A stretch of 64,000 bases of DNA from 34-65-8 sp046294735 (GTDB lineage: Bacteria; Pseudomonadota; Alphaproteobacteria; Sphingomonadales; Sphingomonadaceae). Positions 8,617 through 17,197 of this stretch are shown here, one piece after another. The first letter of the stretch is position 1. Each line of letters starts with the position of its first letter. The notes below the pieces were generated by a model. It was not told the origin of the DNA. It did not search any database and saw nothing but the letters and a program-made list of their open reading frames with translations. The stretch spans positions 124,001 through 188,000 of the forward strand of contig JBKBKB010000003.1 in assembly GCA_046294735.1 (NCBI GenBank), given 5' to 3'. The position numbers and the translations under genes are program-made.

Positions 8617-10056
8617 CTAACGCGGGTCCTCCCGAAACGAAGCGGTCGCATTGCCAGTCAATTCGCGCTGCGGCGGCAGCGAGCCGCTCCGCTGGCGCAC
8701 GATGGCCGGGCGCGGCTCGGCCCCCTTGGCGATAACCCGCCAGATGATTCCAGCCGTGTCGTCGCTGACCAGCAGGGCACCGTCCCCTGCCCATTCGACC
8801 CAGGTCGGGCGGCCGCGGGTGGTCCCTTCGCCAGTCAGGAAGCCGGTCAGCACCGGCACCGGCTTGCCTTGCGGGTTGCCGCGTGCGTCGAACGCGACAT
8901 AGACCACATCGTAGCCAGACGGCGGCTTGCGGTTCCACGAACCGTGGCGGGCGATGAACGCGCCCTGGCCAAAGGTGCTGCCCATCCGGTCGCCCTCAGC
9001 CGAGAACACCAGCCCCAGCGCCGCCACATGGGGCCCGAGCGCATATTCCGGCTGGCGGGTGTACTCCATCAGATATTGCGGCATTGGCGCTTCCACCCGC
9101 TCGTCGATATTCCTGCGCCAGTAAAGCCAGGGCCAGCCATATTGTGCCCCGATCGGGACATTGGTGAGATAGTCGGGCACGAGGTCGGACCCGAGCATGT
9201 CGCGCTCGTTTACCGTGGTCCACAGCTCCCCGCTCCACGGGTTCCAATCCAGCCCGTTGGGGTTGCGCAGGCCGGCCCCGTAGGGGCGGTTGCTGCCACT
9301 GGCGAGATCAAGCTCGTGGATCATGGCCCGGCCTTCCTCGACCTCCATGCCCTTTTCGCCAATGTTCGAGACCGAGCCGACCGCGATGTAAAGCTTTGTT
9401 CCGTCCGGGCTTAGCTCGATATTCCGCATCCAGTGGCCGCCGCCCGGCGGCAGATCCATCAGCTTGCGTCCCTCACCTGCCAGCGCAGTGGCGCCCAAAG
9501 CATAGTCGAACGCCAGCACCGCGTTGTGATTCGCGATGTAGAGTGTGCCGTCATTCCACGCGATGCCCGAGGGCGAATCGAGCGCATCGGTCAGCACCTG
9601 GCGCACTTCGGCCGTGCCATCGCCGTCACCGTCGCGCAGCAGCACCAGCTGGTTGGGCGAATCGCCCTTGGCGCCCGCCCTGCTCATCAGTTTGTCGGCA
9701 ATCCAGCCAGTGATGCCGCCGCCGCCTTTGGCCTTGGGGGAACGGGTCAGCGTGACGAGGACATCGCCGTTGGGCAGGGTGTGGATCACCCGCGGATGCT
9801 CCAGCCCTTCGGCAAAGCGCATGACGGTCAGCCCTTCGGCCGCCTCTGGCAGTTCTCCCTCTTTCCAGCCAACTGGCTTGGCGATGCGCACGGTCGGGAA
9901 CGTTTCCGCCTTGGCAGCCTGCAGGGTCGGGTCAGTGCCGGAGACATCCTCCACCGACAAATCGGCGCCGTCGCCGCGATAGACCCAGAACGCGAAGCCC
10001 GCGAACAGGAGGAGGAGGACCAGCAGGGCGATGAGGAGTTTGCGCAGGATGCTCAT
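8617..10056 (-). CDS. Membrane-anchored PQQ-dependent sugar dehydrogenase-like protein
   Basis: 479 residues from the ATG at 10056, chosen because it is directly followed by MSILRKLLIALLVLLLLF, a basic n-region plus one hydrophobic helix; in-frame starts up to 10116 add a non-hydrophobic stretch. The periplasmic part is a six-bladed beta-propeller of the glucose/sorbosone dehydrogenase (GSDH) type: EGLEHPRVIHTLPNGDVLVT near the front, GGHWMRNIELSPDGTKLYIA, GLRNPNGLDWNP and GWPWLYWRRN, and HGSWNRKPPSGYDVVYVAFD near the end. The family oxidises sugars or related alcohols with PQQ, but many members are of unknown substrate. A single gene facing a convergent neighbour, with no terminator seen in the 46-bp gap. 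Confidence 0.82.
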   Translation of the reverse strand: MSILRKLLIALLVLLLLFAGFAFWVYRGDGADLSVEDVSGTDPTLQAAKAETFPTVRIAKPVGWKEGELPEAAEGLTVMRFAEGLEHPRVIHTLPNGDVLVTLTRSPKAKGGGGITGWIADKLMSRAGAKGDSPNQLVLLRDGDGDGTAEVRQVLTDALDSPSGIAWNDGTLYIANHNAVLAFDYALGATALAGEGRKLMDLPPGGGHWMRNIELSPDGTKLYIAVGSVSNIGEKGMEVEEGRAMIHELDLASGSNRPYGAGLRNPNGLDWNPWSGELWTTVNERDMLGSDLVPDYLTNVPIGAQYGWPWLYWRRNIDERVEAPMPQYLMEYTRQPEYALGPHVAALGLVFSAEGDRMGSTFGQGAFIARHGSWNRKPPSGYDVVYVAFDARGNPQGKPVPVLTGFLTGEGTTRGRPTWVEWAGDGALLVSDDTAGIIWRVIAKGAEPRPAIVRQRSGSLPPQRELTGNATASFREDPR

Positions 10057-10155
10057 GACGGCTGGCATAAGCGGCAGGCTGGCTGTCGGCAATCCCGCAA
10101 GTGACCTATGGCCCACAAGTGACGGGCGGTGCGAAAGTGGCTAGGGGACGGTGCC

Positions 10156-10638
10156 ATGTATGACTTTACCCCCGATCGTGCGCTGCCCAAGGCAGAACAG
10201 TACCGCCAGCTGATCGCCGCCGCCGACGCGCTGACATCCGGCGAGCCGGATAGCGTGGCCAACATGGCCAATGTCGCGGCGCTGCTGTGGGAATTCGTGC
10301 CCGATCTCAACTGGGCCGGGTTCTACCGCCTGATCGGCGGCGAACTTGTCCTGGGCCCGTTTGTCGGGCGCCCGGCCTGCATCCGCATCCCGCTCGGCAG
10401 GGGCGTGTGCGGCGTAGCAGCGTCCAGCGGAGCAACCCAGCTGGTCGAGGATGTCCATGCCTTTCCCGGTCACATCGCTTGCGATGCGGCAAGCCGTTCG
10501 GAGCTTGTGGTGCCGGTGCGGCGTGGTGGCAGCGTGGTGGCGGTGATCGATCTCGACAGTCCGGTGCCGGCCCGGTTCGATCCGTCCGACGCAGCGGGTA
10601 TCGAAGCCCTGGCTGGGGTTCTGGCTGCCCGGATCTGA
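10156..10638 (+). CDS. msrC: Free methionine-(R)-sulfoxide reductase (GAF domain)
   Basis: 160 residues from the ATG at 10156, which has AGGGGA seven bases upstream; an earlier in-frame ATG at 10129 lacks this. A single GAF domain. The three cysteines of the fRMsr family are present with exact spacing: Cys75 (GRPACIRIP), Cys85 (GRGVCGVA) and Cys109 (GHIACDAAS), equivalent to Cys84/94/118 of the E. coli enzyme. It reduces free methionine-R-sulfoxide with thioredoxin in the cytoplasm. The EDVHAFPGHIACDAASRSE signature makes the assignment firm. Confidence 0.93.
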   Translation: MYDFTPDRALPKAEQYRQLIAAADALTSGEPDSVANMANVAALLWEFVPDLNWAGFYRLIGGELVLGPFVGRPACIRIPLGRGVCGVAASSGATQLVEDVHAFPGHIACDAASRSELVVPVRRGGSVVAVIDLDSPVPARFDPSDAAGIEALAGVLAARI

Positions 10639-10771
10639 CCTGGCCCGCCAGACCGCCCCGAAACGGGACAGGTGGTTGGCAAGGCGTGTGTTTGTGCGCC
10701 ACACGATGGTAGATTTTCCCTTAACGCGCCGGAGAATCAGTCTCGCGGTGCCTGCCAACCGGGGATTTCGC

Positions 10772-11620
10772 ATGACCGCACGCCGTCTGTTATCGCTGGG
10801 CTTGCTGAGCTGCACCGCCGCAGTTGCCGCACCGGCCCTGGCACAACCGGAAATGACCTACGAGGGGCCAGGCACATACGAATATGCCCGCCCCGCCCCG
10901 CGCCAGGCACAAGTGATCTACCAGCATCAGCCGGTGGTTCAACCGGTCCCGCACGCGTACCATGAGGACCAGGGTTACGAGGTCGAGGAAGTCTATACCC
11001 GGGGGCAAACGCACAATCCGAACCATGCGGTGCCTTATCCGCATCAGGCCGGCGGCTATCCGGTCTATCCCGGTTCTCATGCCATGCCGCCACAACCCGC
11101 ATTCGACCGGGGGGCCTGGCTTGATCAGTGCCGCGCGCAGTACCGCGACAATCGGGGCCGGCGCGACGGCGGGATTGGCGGCGGCCTGCTTGGTGCGGCA
11201 GTCGGCGGCGTCATCGGCAACCGGGTTGCCGACAGCGATCGGCTGGCCGGCACGCTGATCGGCGCTGGCGTGGGCGGGATTGCCGGAGCGGTACTGGGCT
11301 CGGTGATCGGCGGATCAGGCGACCGGCGCCGCGCCGCCGATGAGTGCGAGGACTACCTCGATCGCTACCTTGCCGGCGGCTACGGCCAGCAGGGCCACTA
11401 TGGCTATGGCTACCCCGGCTATGGCTATGCCATGCACATGACCTATGTTCCGGTGCTTATCGAAGTGCCGCAGCGCGCCGTGGTGCGCGAAACCGTGACC
11501 GAGGAATGGGTCGATGTGCCGCATCACCATGTCCGCCCGGTCAAACGCAAGGTCGAATACCGTCCGGCTCCGGCTCCGAAGCCGGTCAAGGTCAAAACCA
11601 AGTATGTGAAGGGTGGCTAG
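10772..11620 (+). CDS. Glycine-zipper outer envelope protein (2TM glycine zipper)
   Basis: 282 residues from the ATG at 10772, where the signal peptide MTARRLLSLGLLS...PALAQ begins; earlier in-frame starts (10676, 10706) would bury it. The mature protein has a proline/tyrosine/histidine-rich region (residues about 30-115), then a glycine-zipper hairpin (GGIGGGLLGAAVGGVIGN and LIGAGVGGIAGAVLGSVIGG), a GYGYPGYGYAM low-complexity turn and a basic C-terminal tail with HHHVRP and APAPKPVKVKTK. Glycine-zipper 2TM proteins associate with the outer membrane and envelope stress. Function not established. The stop TAG overlaps the convergent usher stop (CTAG). Confidence 0.72.
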   Translation: MTARRLLSLGLLSCTAAVAAPALAQPEMTYEGPGTYEYARPAPRQAQVIYQHQPVVQPVPHAYHEDQGYEVEEVYTRGQTHNPNHAVPYPHQAGGYPVYPGSHAMPPQPAFDRGAWLDQCRAQYRDNRGRRDGGIGGGLLGAAVGGVIGNRVADSDRLAGTLIGAGVGGIAGAVLGSVIGGSGDRRRAADECEDYLDRYLAGGYGQQGHYGYGYPGYGYAMHMTYVPVLIEVPQRAVVRETVTEEWVDVPHHHVRPVKRKVEYRPAPAPKPVKVKTKYVKGG

Positions 11621-14313
11621 GGTCCGGATTCGGCGTTCGCCCCGTTCACCCTGGCGATATTCACGGGTCCGGGGTCGAGCCGAATGATCCCGAGCCGCGC
11701 GATGTCGCTGGTCCGATTGAGCGTGATCGCCGCCGGAATTGCCTCCCGCGCCTGGAGCTTGCGCGCCACGGCCGCCGAGAGGCGCAGGCGATAGCTGCCA
11801 TAAGGCACTCGTTCGAACAGGAAGAAGCCGTCGTACTCGCTGATCGTGGTCGCCACGACTGTGCCCTTGCGGTCGAGCAATTCCAGCTCAGCGCCGGACT
11901 GTGGGGTGCCGCTGGCACTCAGCAGGGTGCCTTCGACCTCGCCTGAGGGCGTGATCGGCAGGAACACCTCGGTTGCGACCCCGGGGCGGGGCACAACCAC
12001 CACGCCCTTGTTCGCCGGCACCAGGAACGGATCGTCGAGCGAAGCCAGATCGACGCCCACCAGCACCGGCTGGAACGGAGCAAGACCGTCGACCAGCGCC
12101 CGACCTTCAGCGCTGGTCACGGCGTCGCGGAACCGCAGGCCGGCCTCGACCATGACCCCTTCGATCGGCTGTTCCCCGGGCGACATGCGGCCGTCGCCAT
12201 CATCATCGCGGAACACGGTGACCGAGGCCTGGCCATGGCGGGCCAGGCGCTGGCTGGTCATCCGCACACCGCCCTTGACCGGGTCCGGCCCGAGACTGAA
12301 GGCGAGCGAAACATTGGCGCCAATCGCGCCATTGGTGCCATAACTGGCATCCGCCCGCAGCGAGAAGAGCCTGAAATCGCGAGTATAACCGAGTGTGAAG
12401 TCAGTCGCACCGGTGGCCTTTTCGTATTCGACCTCGAAATTGAGATCAGACACCTTGTCAAGCCGCTTGCCGGTGGACAGGCGTGCGCGTTCCAGTCCCT
12501 TGGCCGGACCTTCCAGGATGAAATCGGCCCCCGCGCGCAGCGGCAGGCCAAACAGGCGGCGGCTGGCAAGCAACTTGAGACGCATCGCCCCTTTGCCACC
12601 AAGTTCCCCGTTCTGGTCGCGCAGTTCGGCCCGCAGGCTGGTCCCCAGCACCCGCGCACTGGTGGCCAGAAACCATTCGTTAACCTTTGACCCGTCACGG
12701 CGCTCGATCCAGCTGATCCCAGCCTGGACCGGCAGGACAAACTTGCCCATTTTCAGCGAAGTATCGGCCCTGAGCCCGGCCCGGTAGTCGAGCGCATCGC
12801 TGCCGAAGTCGCTCTGGAACGCGCCCGAGACCCAGGCCGCATTGGCGGCCAGATTGACCGGGCCGAGCTTGCCCAGCGCGGTAGCCTCGACGAAGAAGCC
12901 TTCGCCGAGTTCATGCGCCGCCGCCACCTGCAACTGCATCGGGCCGAGCGTGCGCTGGAGATTGCCTTCAAGATATTGTCGGCGGCGGCCCCCGAGCATG
13001 AAGCTCTGGTAGCCGAGTGCCACGCTGGTGCGCTGGTCCAGCCCGCGCTCGACTCCGACGCCCCAGCGCCAGTTGCCCGAGCCGGGTGGCAGAAACCGCT
13101 GGCGCAGTTCCAGCAGATCGCGATCCTGCTGGACAATCCCGGCCCAGTAATAGGTCTTGCCCGGTTCGATCATCTGGCGGCCGACCGGGACATCCTCGCG
13201 GACGCGGCGGATCTGGCCTTGCGGGCCGTAAAGGACCACCTCGAATTCGTTCCGACCGAACTGCAGGTCGATGTTGTCGAACAGGTAGCGTCCGCTGCCA
13301 TCATCCTGCTGGAACGCGATCAGCTGATCGTTGCGATAGAGTTCCGCATCCCACCCGGCCGGCAGGGCCCCGCGCAAGCTGGTGGCGGCAAAACGGGTTT
13401 GGTTGCCGAGCGGGCGATTGCTGACGAACGATCCGCGCCCGACGACACTGCGTCCGGTCAATTGCCCCGGTGGCAGCGTAACGTCGCCTGCCGCCAACTG
13501 GGTCGCATTGAGCGGGCCGAGCAGGCCGCCGTCTGGCTGGTTGCGATAAGCAGTGAAGCGGAGCGATTGCGGTTGCAGCCGGTCATCGGAGGCAAGGCGG
13601 GCAGTATAGCTTGCCTTGCCCAGCTCGCCGGCTGCGGTCAATTCATAGCGCAGCGAATGACGGGTCGAGCTCTGGTTGCGGCTGGCCCGGCCCTGCAGGT
13701 TCACGTCGACCGAAGGCGCGCGCCACAGGCGGTATTCGGCATCGGCGCGGGGGAAGGCTGACAGATCGAAGTTCTGCCCCGGTTTGCGAAGTCGCGCCGC
13801 GCGACTTCTGCGCTCGATTGCCTCGATAAATGGCAGTTTCGCATCGTTGTCGATCCGGATCGCGGAATTGTACAGGTCCGCACTCAACCCCACCCCAAAC
13901 CAGCGTGACAGCGCCTCTAGCCGCACACACCACCCCTCCGGAGTGTCGAAAATGTCGCCCTGGAGCGGTGCCGTTCCTATGTTCTTGTTTTGTACTGTAT
14001 TGGAATCACGGTCGATCACAAAGGTCTGATCCTCTGCGAACAGCCAGCCGGTTGCGCGGCGCGACTTCTTGTCCAGCCGGACCGGCAGATCGAACGATTG
14101 AATGACGTCACCCAGGTCCAGGCACACGCCGCGATCGGTCTGGTAGCCGCGGACTTCGTTGACCAGCTCGTGCTTGCCCACGGTGAACTTCATCAGCAGG
14201 GCATCATCATCGCTCGCCTGCCAGCGCGACTGCGCCATGGCAGGCACAGACGCGCCAAGCGCCACCGCAGCAAATGCGATGGCGCCGAGCGTGTTTGGTG
14301 CGATGCGTGACAT
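11617..14313 (-). CDS. Fimbrial outer-membrane usher-like protein
   Basis: 898 residues with signal peptide ending SVPAMAQ. The first roughly 150 residues resemble an usher N-terminal domain; the large middle region is rich in alternating beta-barrel segments ending in aromatic residues (for example ALGYQSFMLGGRRRQYLEGN). Motifs FVSNRPLGNQTRF and AELYRNDQLI, followed by VVLYGPQGQIRRVREDVPVG, are hallmarks of ushers. The last 200 residues have a canonical EF-hand loop DDDGDGRMSPGE (703-714) and an immunoglobulin-like segment ending SEYDGFFLFERVPYGSYRL, in place of typical usher plug/C-terminal domains. It would secrete and assemble pilus subunits across the outer membrane. It is 33 bp downstream of the chaperone gene. 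Confidence 0.85.
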   Translation of the reverse strand: MSRIAPNTLGAIAFAAVALGASVPAMAQSRWQASDDDALLMKFTVGKHELVNEVRGYQTDRGVCLDLGDVIQSFDLPVRLDKKSRRATGWLFAEDQTFVIDRDSNTVQNKNIGTAPLQGDIFDTPEGWCVRLEALSRWFGVGLSADLYNSAIRIDNDAKLPFIEAIERRSRAARLRKPGQNFDLSAFPRADAEYRLWRAPSVDVNLQGRASRNQSSTRHSLRYELTAAGELGKASYTARLASDDRLQPQSLRFTAYRNQPDGGLLGPLNATQLAAGDVTLPPGQLTGRSVVGRGSFVSNRPLGNQTRFAATSLRGALPAGWDAELYRNDQLIAFQQDDGSGRYLFDNIDLQFGRNEFEVVLYGPQGQIRRVREDVPVGRQMIEPGKTYYWAGIVQQDRDLLELRQRFLPPGSGNWRWGVGVERGLDQRTSVALGYQSFMLGGRRRQYLEGNLQRTLGPMQLQVAAAHELGEGFFVEATALGKLGPVNLAANAAWVSGAFQSDFGSDALDYRAGLRADTSLKMGKFVLPVQAGISWIERRDGSKVNEWFLATSARVLGTSLRAELRDQNGELGGKGAMRLKLLASRRLFGLPLRAGADFILEGPAKGLERARLSTGKRLDKVSDLNFEVEYEKATGATDFTLGYTRDFRLFSLRADASYGTNGAIGANVSLAFSLGPDPVKGGVRMTSQRLARHGQASVTVFRDDDGDGRMSPGEQPIEGVMVEAGLRFRDAVTSAEGRALVDGLAPFQPVLVGVDLASLDDPFLVPANKGVVVVPRPGVATEVFLPITPSGEVEGTLLSASGTPQSGAELELLDRKGTVVATTISEYDGFFLFERVPYGSYRLRLSAAVARKLQAREAIPAAITLNRTSDIARLGIIRLDPGPVNIARVNGANAESGP

Positions 14314-14346
14314 GGTGCTGACCGGGCTGGCCCGCTCCAGCGTGCT

Positions 14347-15183
14347 CTAGAGGACCGTGTCGATCGCGGCGATCAGTCCGCCACCGGCGGCAGCGGCTTC
14401 GCGGTACTCGATCCGCACCGGGCCGCCCAGACGGGCCGCTTCCTCGTGGGCCACCGGCAAGCTGAACTGACGCGAGGTTACCTCGGCATAGACCGCCAGC
14501 CCGCGCGCGGCGTAAAGCACTTCACCGCTGCCCTGACGCAGAATCTGCAGGTCGCCATAGGTCGAGGCCTGCCCGGCCCGGTTGATGGTAAGCTTGATTT
14601 CGCTGTGTTCACCCGTGCGGGCGATCTGCGGCTGCTCAAGCGCCGCCTTTGCTTCCAGACGCCCATGACGGACAATGATCGGAATGGTCACCCCATAGAT
14701 CGGCACCAGTTTGAGCTTGAGCCCGCGTTCCTGCTCCTCTGCCTCGGTCAGCTTGACCGGGCGCGGAATGGCGCGGAATGCCATGTGAACCCGGTATTCC
14801 CCGTCAGGAAGGTCGGCGCCGGGCCGAGCCGAGAGGCGCACGGCCTGGGGCTGTCCGGGCGGCAGGGTAATCCGGCGGGGGGCGTAGCGGATCATCTCCA
14901 GCGCGGCACGTTCAAACTCTGTGGCATCTTCCGGTTCGATATCGAGCAGGCCGCCCTCAGGCGTCATCCGGCGCAGTTCGAGCTCGACCCGGTAGGTCGC
15001 TTCCTCGCTGCCGATATTGCTCAGGATCACCTCTGTGCCGCGGCGGCCGTCGAGAATCACCCGGGTCGGGGCCACCAGCAGGTCGCCCTGAGCGAGCGCC
15101 GGGGCACCGGGAAGGGTAAGTCCGGCAACAAGCGCCAGAGTTGCGAGCGAAAGGCGCAGCGCGCGGGGCAGGCGGTCAATCAT
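14347..15183 (-). CDS. Periplasmic pilus chaperone (PapD-like)
   Basis: 278 residues from ATG 15183 (AAGGGA lies nine bases upstream; a GTG at 15192 is too close to that site). The signal peptide ends in GAPALAQ. The N-terminal immunoglobulin-like domain starts LLVAPTRVILDGRRGTEVIL, as in fimbrial chaperones, and carries the usual strand with RRITLPPGQPQAVRLSARPG; the second domain follows TIPIIVRHGRLEAKA. It would cap pilus subunits in the periplasm and hand them to the usher encoded next. The gene order subunit-chaperone-usher on one strand supports the role. A strong terminator separates it from the subunit gene upstream, so expression relative to the subunit is probably low. Confidence 0.88.
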   Translation of the reverse strand: MIDRLPRALRLSLATLALVAGLTLPGAPALAQGDLLVAPTRVILDGRRGTEVILSNIGSEEATYRVELELRRMTPEGGLLDIEPEDATEFERAALEMIRYAPRRITLPPGQPQAVRLSARPGADLPDGEYRVHMAFRAIPRPVKLTEAEEQERGLKLKLVPIYGVTIPIIVRHGRLEAKAALEQPQIARTGEHSEIKLTINRAGQASTYGDLQILRQGSGEVLYAARGLAVYAEVTSRQFSLPVAHEEAARLGGPVRIEYREAAAAGGGLIAAIDTVL

Positions 15184-15307
15184 TCCTTGCACGTCCCTTG
15201 ACTAGGACCTCAGGGAAATCCCGGAGGTTCGCAGAAAGGGCTAGGACATCATGGTTAAGATGCTCCTAACCAAGCCATGCGCCGCAGCTGCACCGCCGGG
15301 AGACGCG

Positions 15308-15340
15308 AAAAAGGGGCGTGCCCGGCCGGACACGCCCCTT
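15308..15340 (-). terminator. Rho-independent terminator between pilin and chaperone genes
   Basis: Perfect 10-bp stem: AAGGGGCGTG (15311-15320) pairs with CACGCCCCTT (15331-15340), with a 10-nt loop. On the minus strand it is followed by a T-tract (the A-run 15308-15312). It lies 44 bp after the DUF4402 gene stop. Confidence 0.92.
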
Positions 15341-15383
15341 GGTTTCGTGCTGGCCTCGCCTCTCGGACGAGGGCAGACGAAGA

Positions 15384-15992
15384 TTATTCGTAGTCGACGG
15401 TCACGTCGAAGTTGACCGAATAGGTGCCTTCGACTTCCGAGCCATCGAACGTGGCGGTCGCGCCAACGCCGAACGCCGCGCCGCCTACACCGGTCGCTGC
15501 ACCGCCGCCTGCAACACCGGCATCGGCGATGTCGACATAGTACTTGCCGCTCAGAGCATCAAAGGCAGCGTCGGAGGTGAAGCTGTCAAGCGCGATTTCA
15601 ACCGAAGCGGCGGTCGCACCGCCAGCAACCAGCGCTGCCGCATCGCTGTGCAGCATCACCAGTGCGCCGCCCGAAGTATCAGGCAGGTCAATGAACAGGC
15701 GCTTGCCGATCGTGCCGCCGTCAACCGAGAAAGCAGCGGCCGTGCTTGTCCCATGGCAGACGAAGCCCGCGCCGCAGCCGAGCACACCGGCAGCCGACAT
15801 GCTGACGCTGCCGCCAGCCGGAGCGACGACGATCGCGCCGAAGTCAAGGTCGGCATCCTTGGTCACAGTGAAAGCCTGCACCACATCGGCGGTGGCAGTG
15901 GCAGTGGCCGTTTCAGCGGCGTTGGCGGCCGAAGCCAGGGCCATGGCGGCGAGAGCAGCGCCAGCGGCGCCCGTACGAAGCATCTTGAACAT
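15384..15992 (-). CDS. DUF4402 pilus subunit candidate
   Basis: 202 residues from ATG 15992 (MFKMLRTGAAGAALAA), which has AAGGGA upstream; the alternative start at 16088 is far longer and less likely. The signal peptide ends SAANA and is followed by a low-complexity threonine-alanine run. The mature protein is small, beta-rich and alanine/glycine/valine-rich, with CGAGFVCHG giving two cysteines, a VDGGTIGKRLFIDLP strand and a C-terminal SVNFDVTVDYE, features of the DUF4402 family found with chaperone-usher pili in sphingomonads. It is first in the leftward pilus run and is followed by a strong terminator. Confidence 0.82.
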   Translation of the reverse strand: MFKMLRTGAAGAALAAMALASAANAAETATATATADVVQAFTVTKDADLDFGAIVVAPAGGSVSMSAAGVLGCGAGFVCHGTSTAAAFSVDGGTIGKRLFIDLPDTSGGALVMLHSDAAALVAGGATAASVEIALDSFTSDAAFDALSGKYYVDIADAGVAGGGAATGVGGAAFGVGATATFDGSEVEGTYSVNFDVTVDYE

Positions 15993-16009
15993 TCTATCTG
16001 GTCCCTTTG

Positions 16010-16093
16010 CAAGCATGGTCGTTGTCCCGAACGGGACGGACCGAATCGGCTGCCCCGAAAGAACAGGTTTGCTGCCCGTTCTCGCCATGCTTG
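16010..16093 (-). promoter_or_regulatory. Structured 5' leader of the DUF4402 gene
   Basis: CAAGCATGG (16010-16018) and CCATGCTTG (16085-16093) are perfect 9-bp inverted arms. Inside them GTCCCGAACGGGAC (16024-16037) forms a second tight hairpin. This sits directly upstream of the DUF4402 start (15992) and, if transcribed, would form a nested stem over the leader. Whether it is RNA structure or a DNA dyad cannot be told. Confidence 0.5.
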
Positions 16094-16132
16094 TAGAAAC
16101 CCGGAGTTCAGCCTTTACTTTCGTGTATGGTT

Positions 16133-16205
16133 AACAAGGGCGGCTTCCGCGTTAACGGTAAGCCGCCTGTTGATGACTAAAATATTGAAAAATCATGCCC
16201 TTGTT
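16133..16205. repeat. Nested inverted repeats between parB and the pilus locus
   Basis: AACAAGGGC (16133-16141) and GCCCTTGTT (16197-16205) are perfect 9-bp inverted arms. Inside, GGCGGCTT (16139-16146) pairs with AAGCCGCC (16160-16167). The segment is AT-richer than its surroundings and contains two GTTAAC words. It lies just past the parB stop (16214) and upstream of the pilin gene, so it could be the parB terminator, the pilin promoter/operator region or both. Confidence 0.5.
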
Positions 16206-16213
16206 TAAAGAGC

Positions 16214-17197
16214 TCAGATATCGCCGCCGGTCAGGCGCTGACAAATCAGGTCGAGCTGATCGAGCGAACGATAACGGATGGTGACCGCGCCGGACCGGGG
16301 ATCGGTGTCAGTCTTGATCCGAACCGGCAGGCCAAGGAACTCTTCCAGATGGCCCTGGACCGCAGCAATGTCGGCATCCTTGGCCGGATCGCGCGAGTTG
16401 CGGGCGCGGCGCGCGCCTTTCGAGACGCCCTCGCCCACCTTGGCCAGCGCCTCAACATCGCGCACCGACAGTTTGCCCGCCACCGCTTCGCGGGCAAGCT
16501 CCAGCGCGCGCGCATGCCCGATCAGGGCGCGGGCATGGCCCATCGACAGGGCGCCCTGCTCGACCAGGTCGAGCACCGGTTCAGGCAAGGCCAGCAGGCG
16601 CTGAAGATTAGCGACATGGCTGCGCGACTTGTCGACCAGCCGGGCGATTTCGGCCTGGGTCAGCGATTCGTCCTGCGACAGGCGCTGGTAGGCCCGCGCC
16701 TCCTCGACCGGATTGAGATCCTCGCGCTGGATGTTCTCGATCAACGCGAGCGCCATGGCATCGCGGTCGTCCAGTTCGCGCACCAGTGCTGGGATTTCGT
16801 GCAGGCGCGCGCGCTGGGCCGCACGCCAGCGGCGCTCCCCGGCGACCAGCTGGAAGCGTCCGTTCCCAAGCGGGCGCACGATCACCGGCTGAATCACACC
16901 GCGCGCGGCGATCGAGGCCGCCAGCTCGTCAAGCGCGGCTTCGGCAAAGTGGCGGCGCGGCTGACCAGGCAGCGGTTCAATGGCCGCAACTGCCAGCAAG
17001 GCCAGTCCCGACTTTACCGAAACATCTTGAATAACAGCGGCTTCGGCCTCCGATGCGGGGCCGCTCGGGACCAGCGGTTCTTCCCGGCGAGATTCCCCCA
17101 GAAGCGCGCCCAGCCCCTTGCCAAGACGTTTGCCCCGGTCGGACGTGGTCGGGCGCAGGGGAACGGAAAAGCGGATCGGGTCGGTGGGATTGCTCAT
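16214..17197 (-). CDS. parB: Chromosome partitioning protein ParB
   Basis: 327 residues. The N-terminus has KRLGKGLGALLGE, the conserved ParA-interacting motif; the nuclease-like/CTP-binding domain has GQPRRHF, GVIQPVIVRP and VAGERRWRAAQ; then ENIQREDLNPVEEA and a helix-turn-helix (LTQAEIARLVDKSRSHVANL), with the C-terminal dimerisation domain after KGARRARN. ParB binds parS, spreads as a CTP-dependent clamp and loads SMC. Three parS matches lie within 4.5 kb. The start overlaps the parA stop (ATGA) and the gene is translated from the same message as parA. Confidence 0.97.
   Translation of the reverse strand: MSNPTDPIRFSVPLRPTTSDRGKRLGKGLGALLGESRREEPLVPSGPASEAEAAVIQDVSVKSGLALLAVAAIEPLPGQPRRHFAEAALDELAASIAARGVIQPVIVRPLGNGRFQLVAGERRWRAAQRARLHEIPALVRELDDRDAMALALIENIQREDLNPVEEARAYQRLSQDESLTQAEIARLVDKSRSHVANLQRLLALPEPVLDLVEQGALSMGHARALIGHARALELAREAVAGKLSVRDVEALAKVGEGVSKGARRARNSRDPAKDADIAAVQGHLEEFLGLPVRIKTDTDPRSGAVTIRYRSLDQLDLICQRLTGGDI

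Noticed and set aside
11390..11440. Repetitive GGCTATGGCTAC tract in the glycine-zipper gene, considered as a tandem repeat element.
   Set aside because: It is an in-frame glycine/tyrosine low-complexity coding segment, not an independent DNA repeat.
12913..13761. 282-codon plus-strand frame inside the usher gene.
   Set aside because: Antisense to the usher, which has continuous usher motifs over this stretch.
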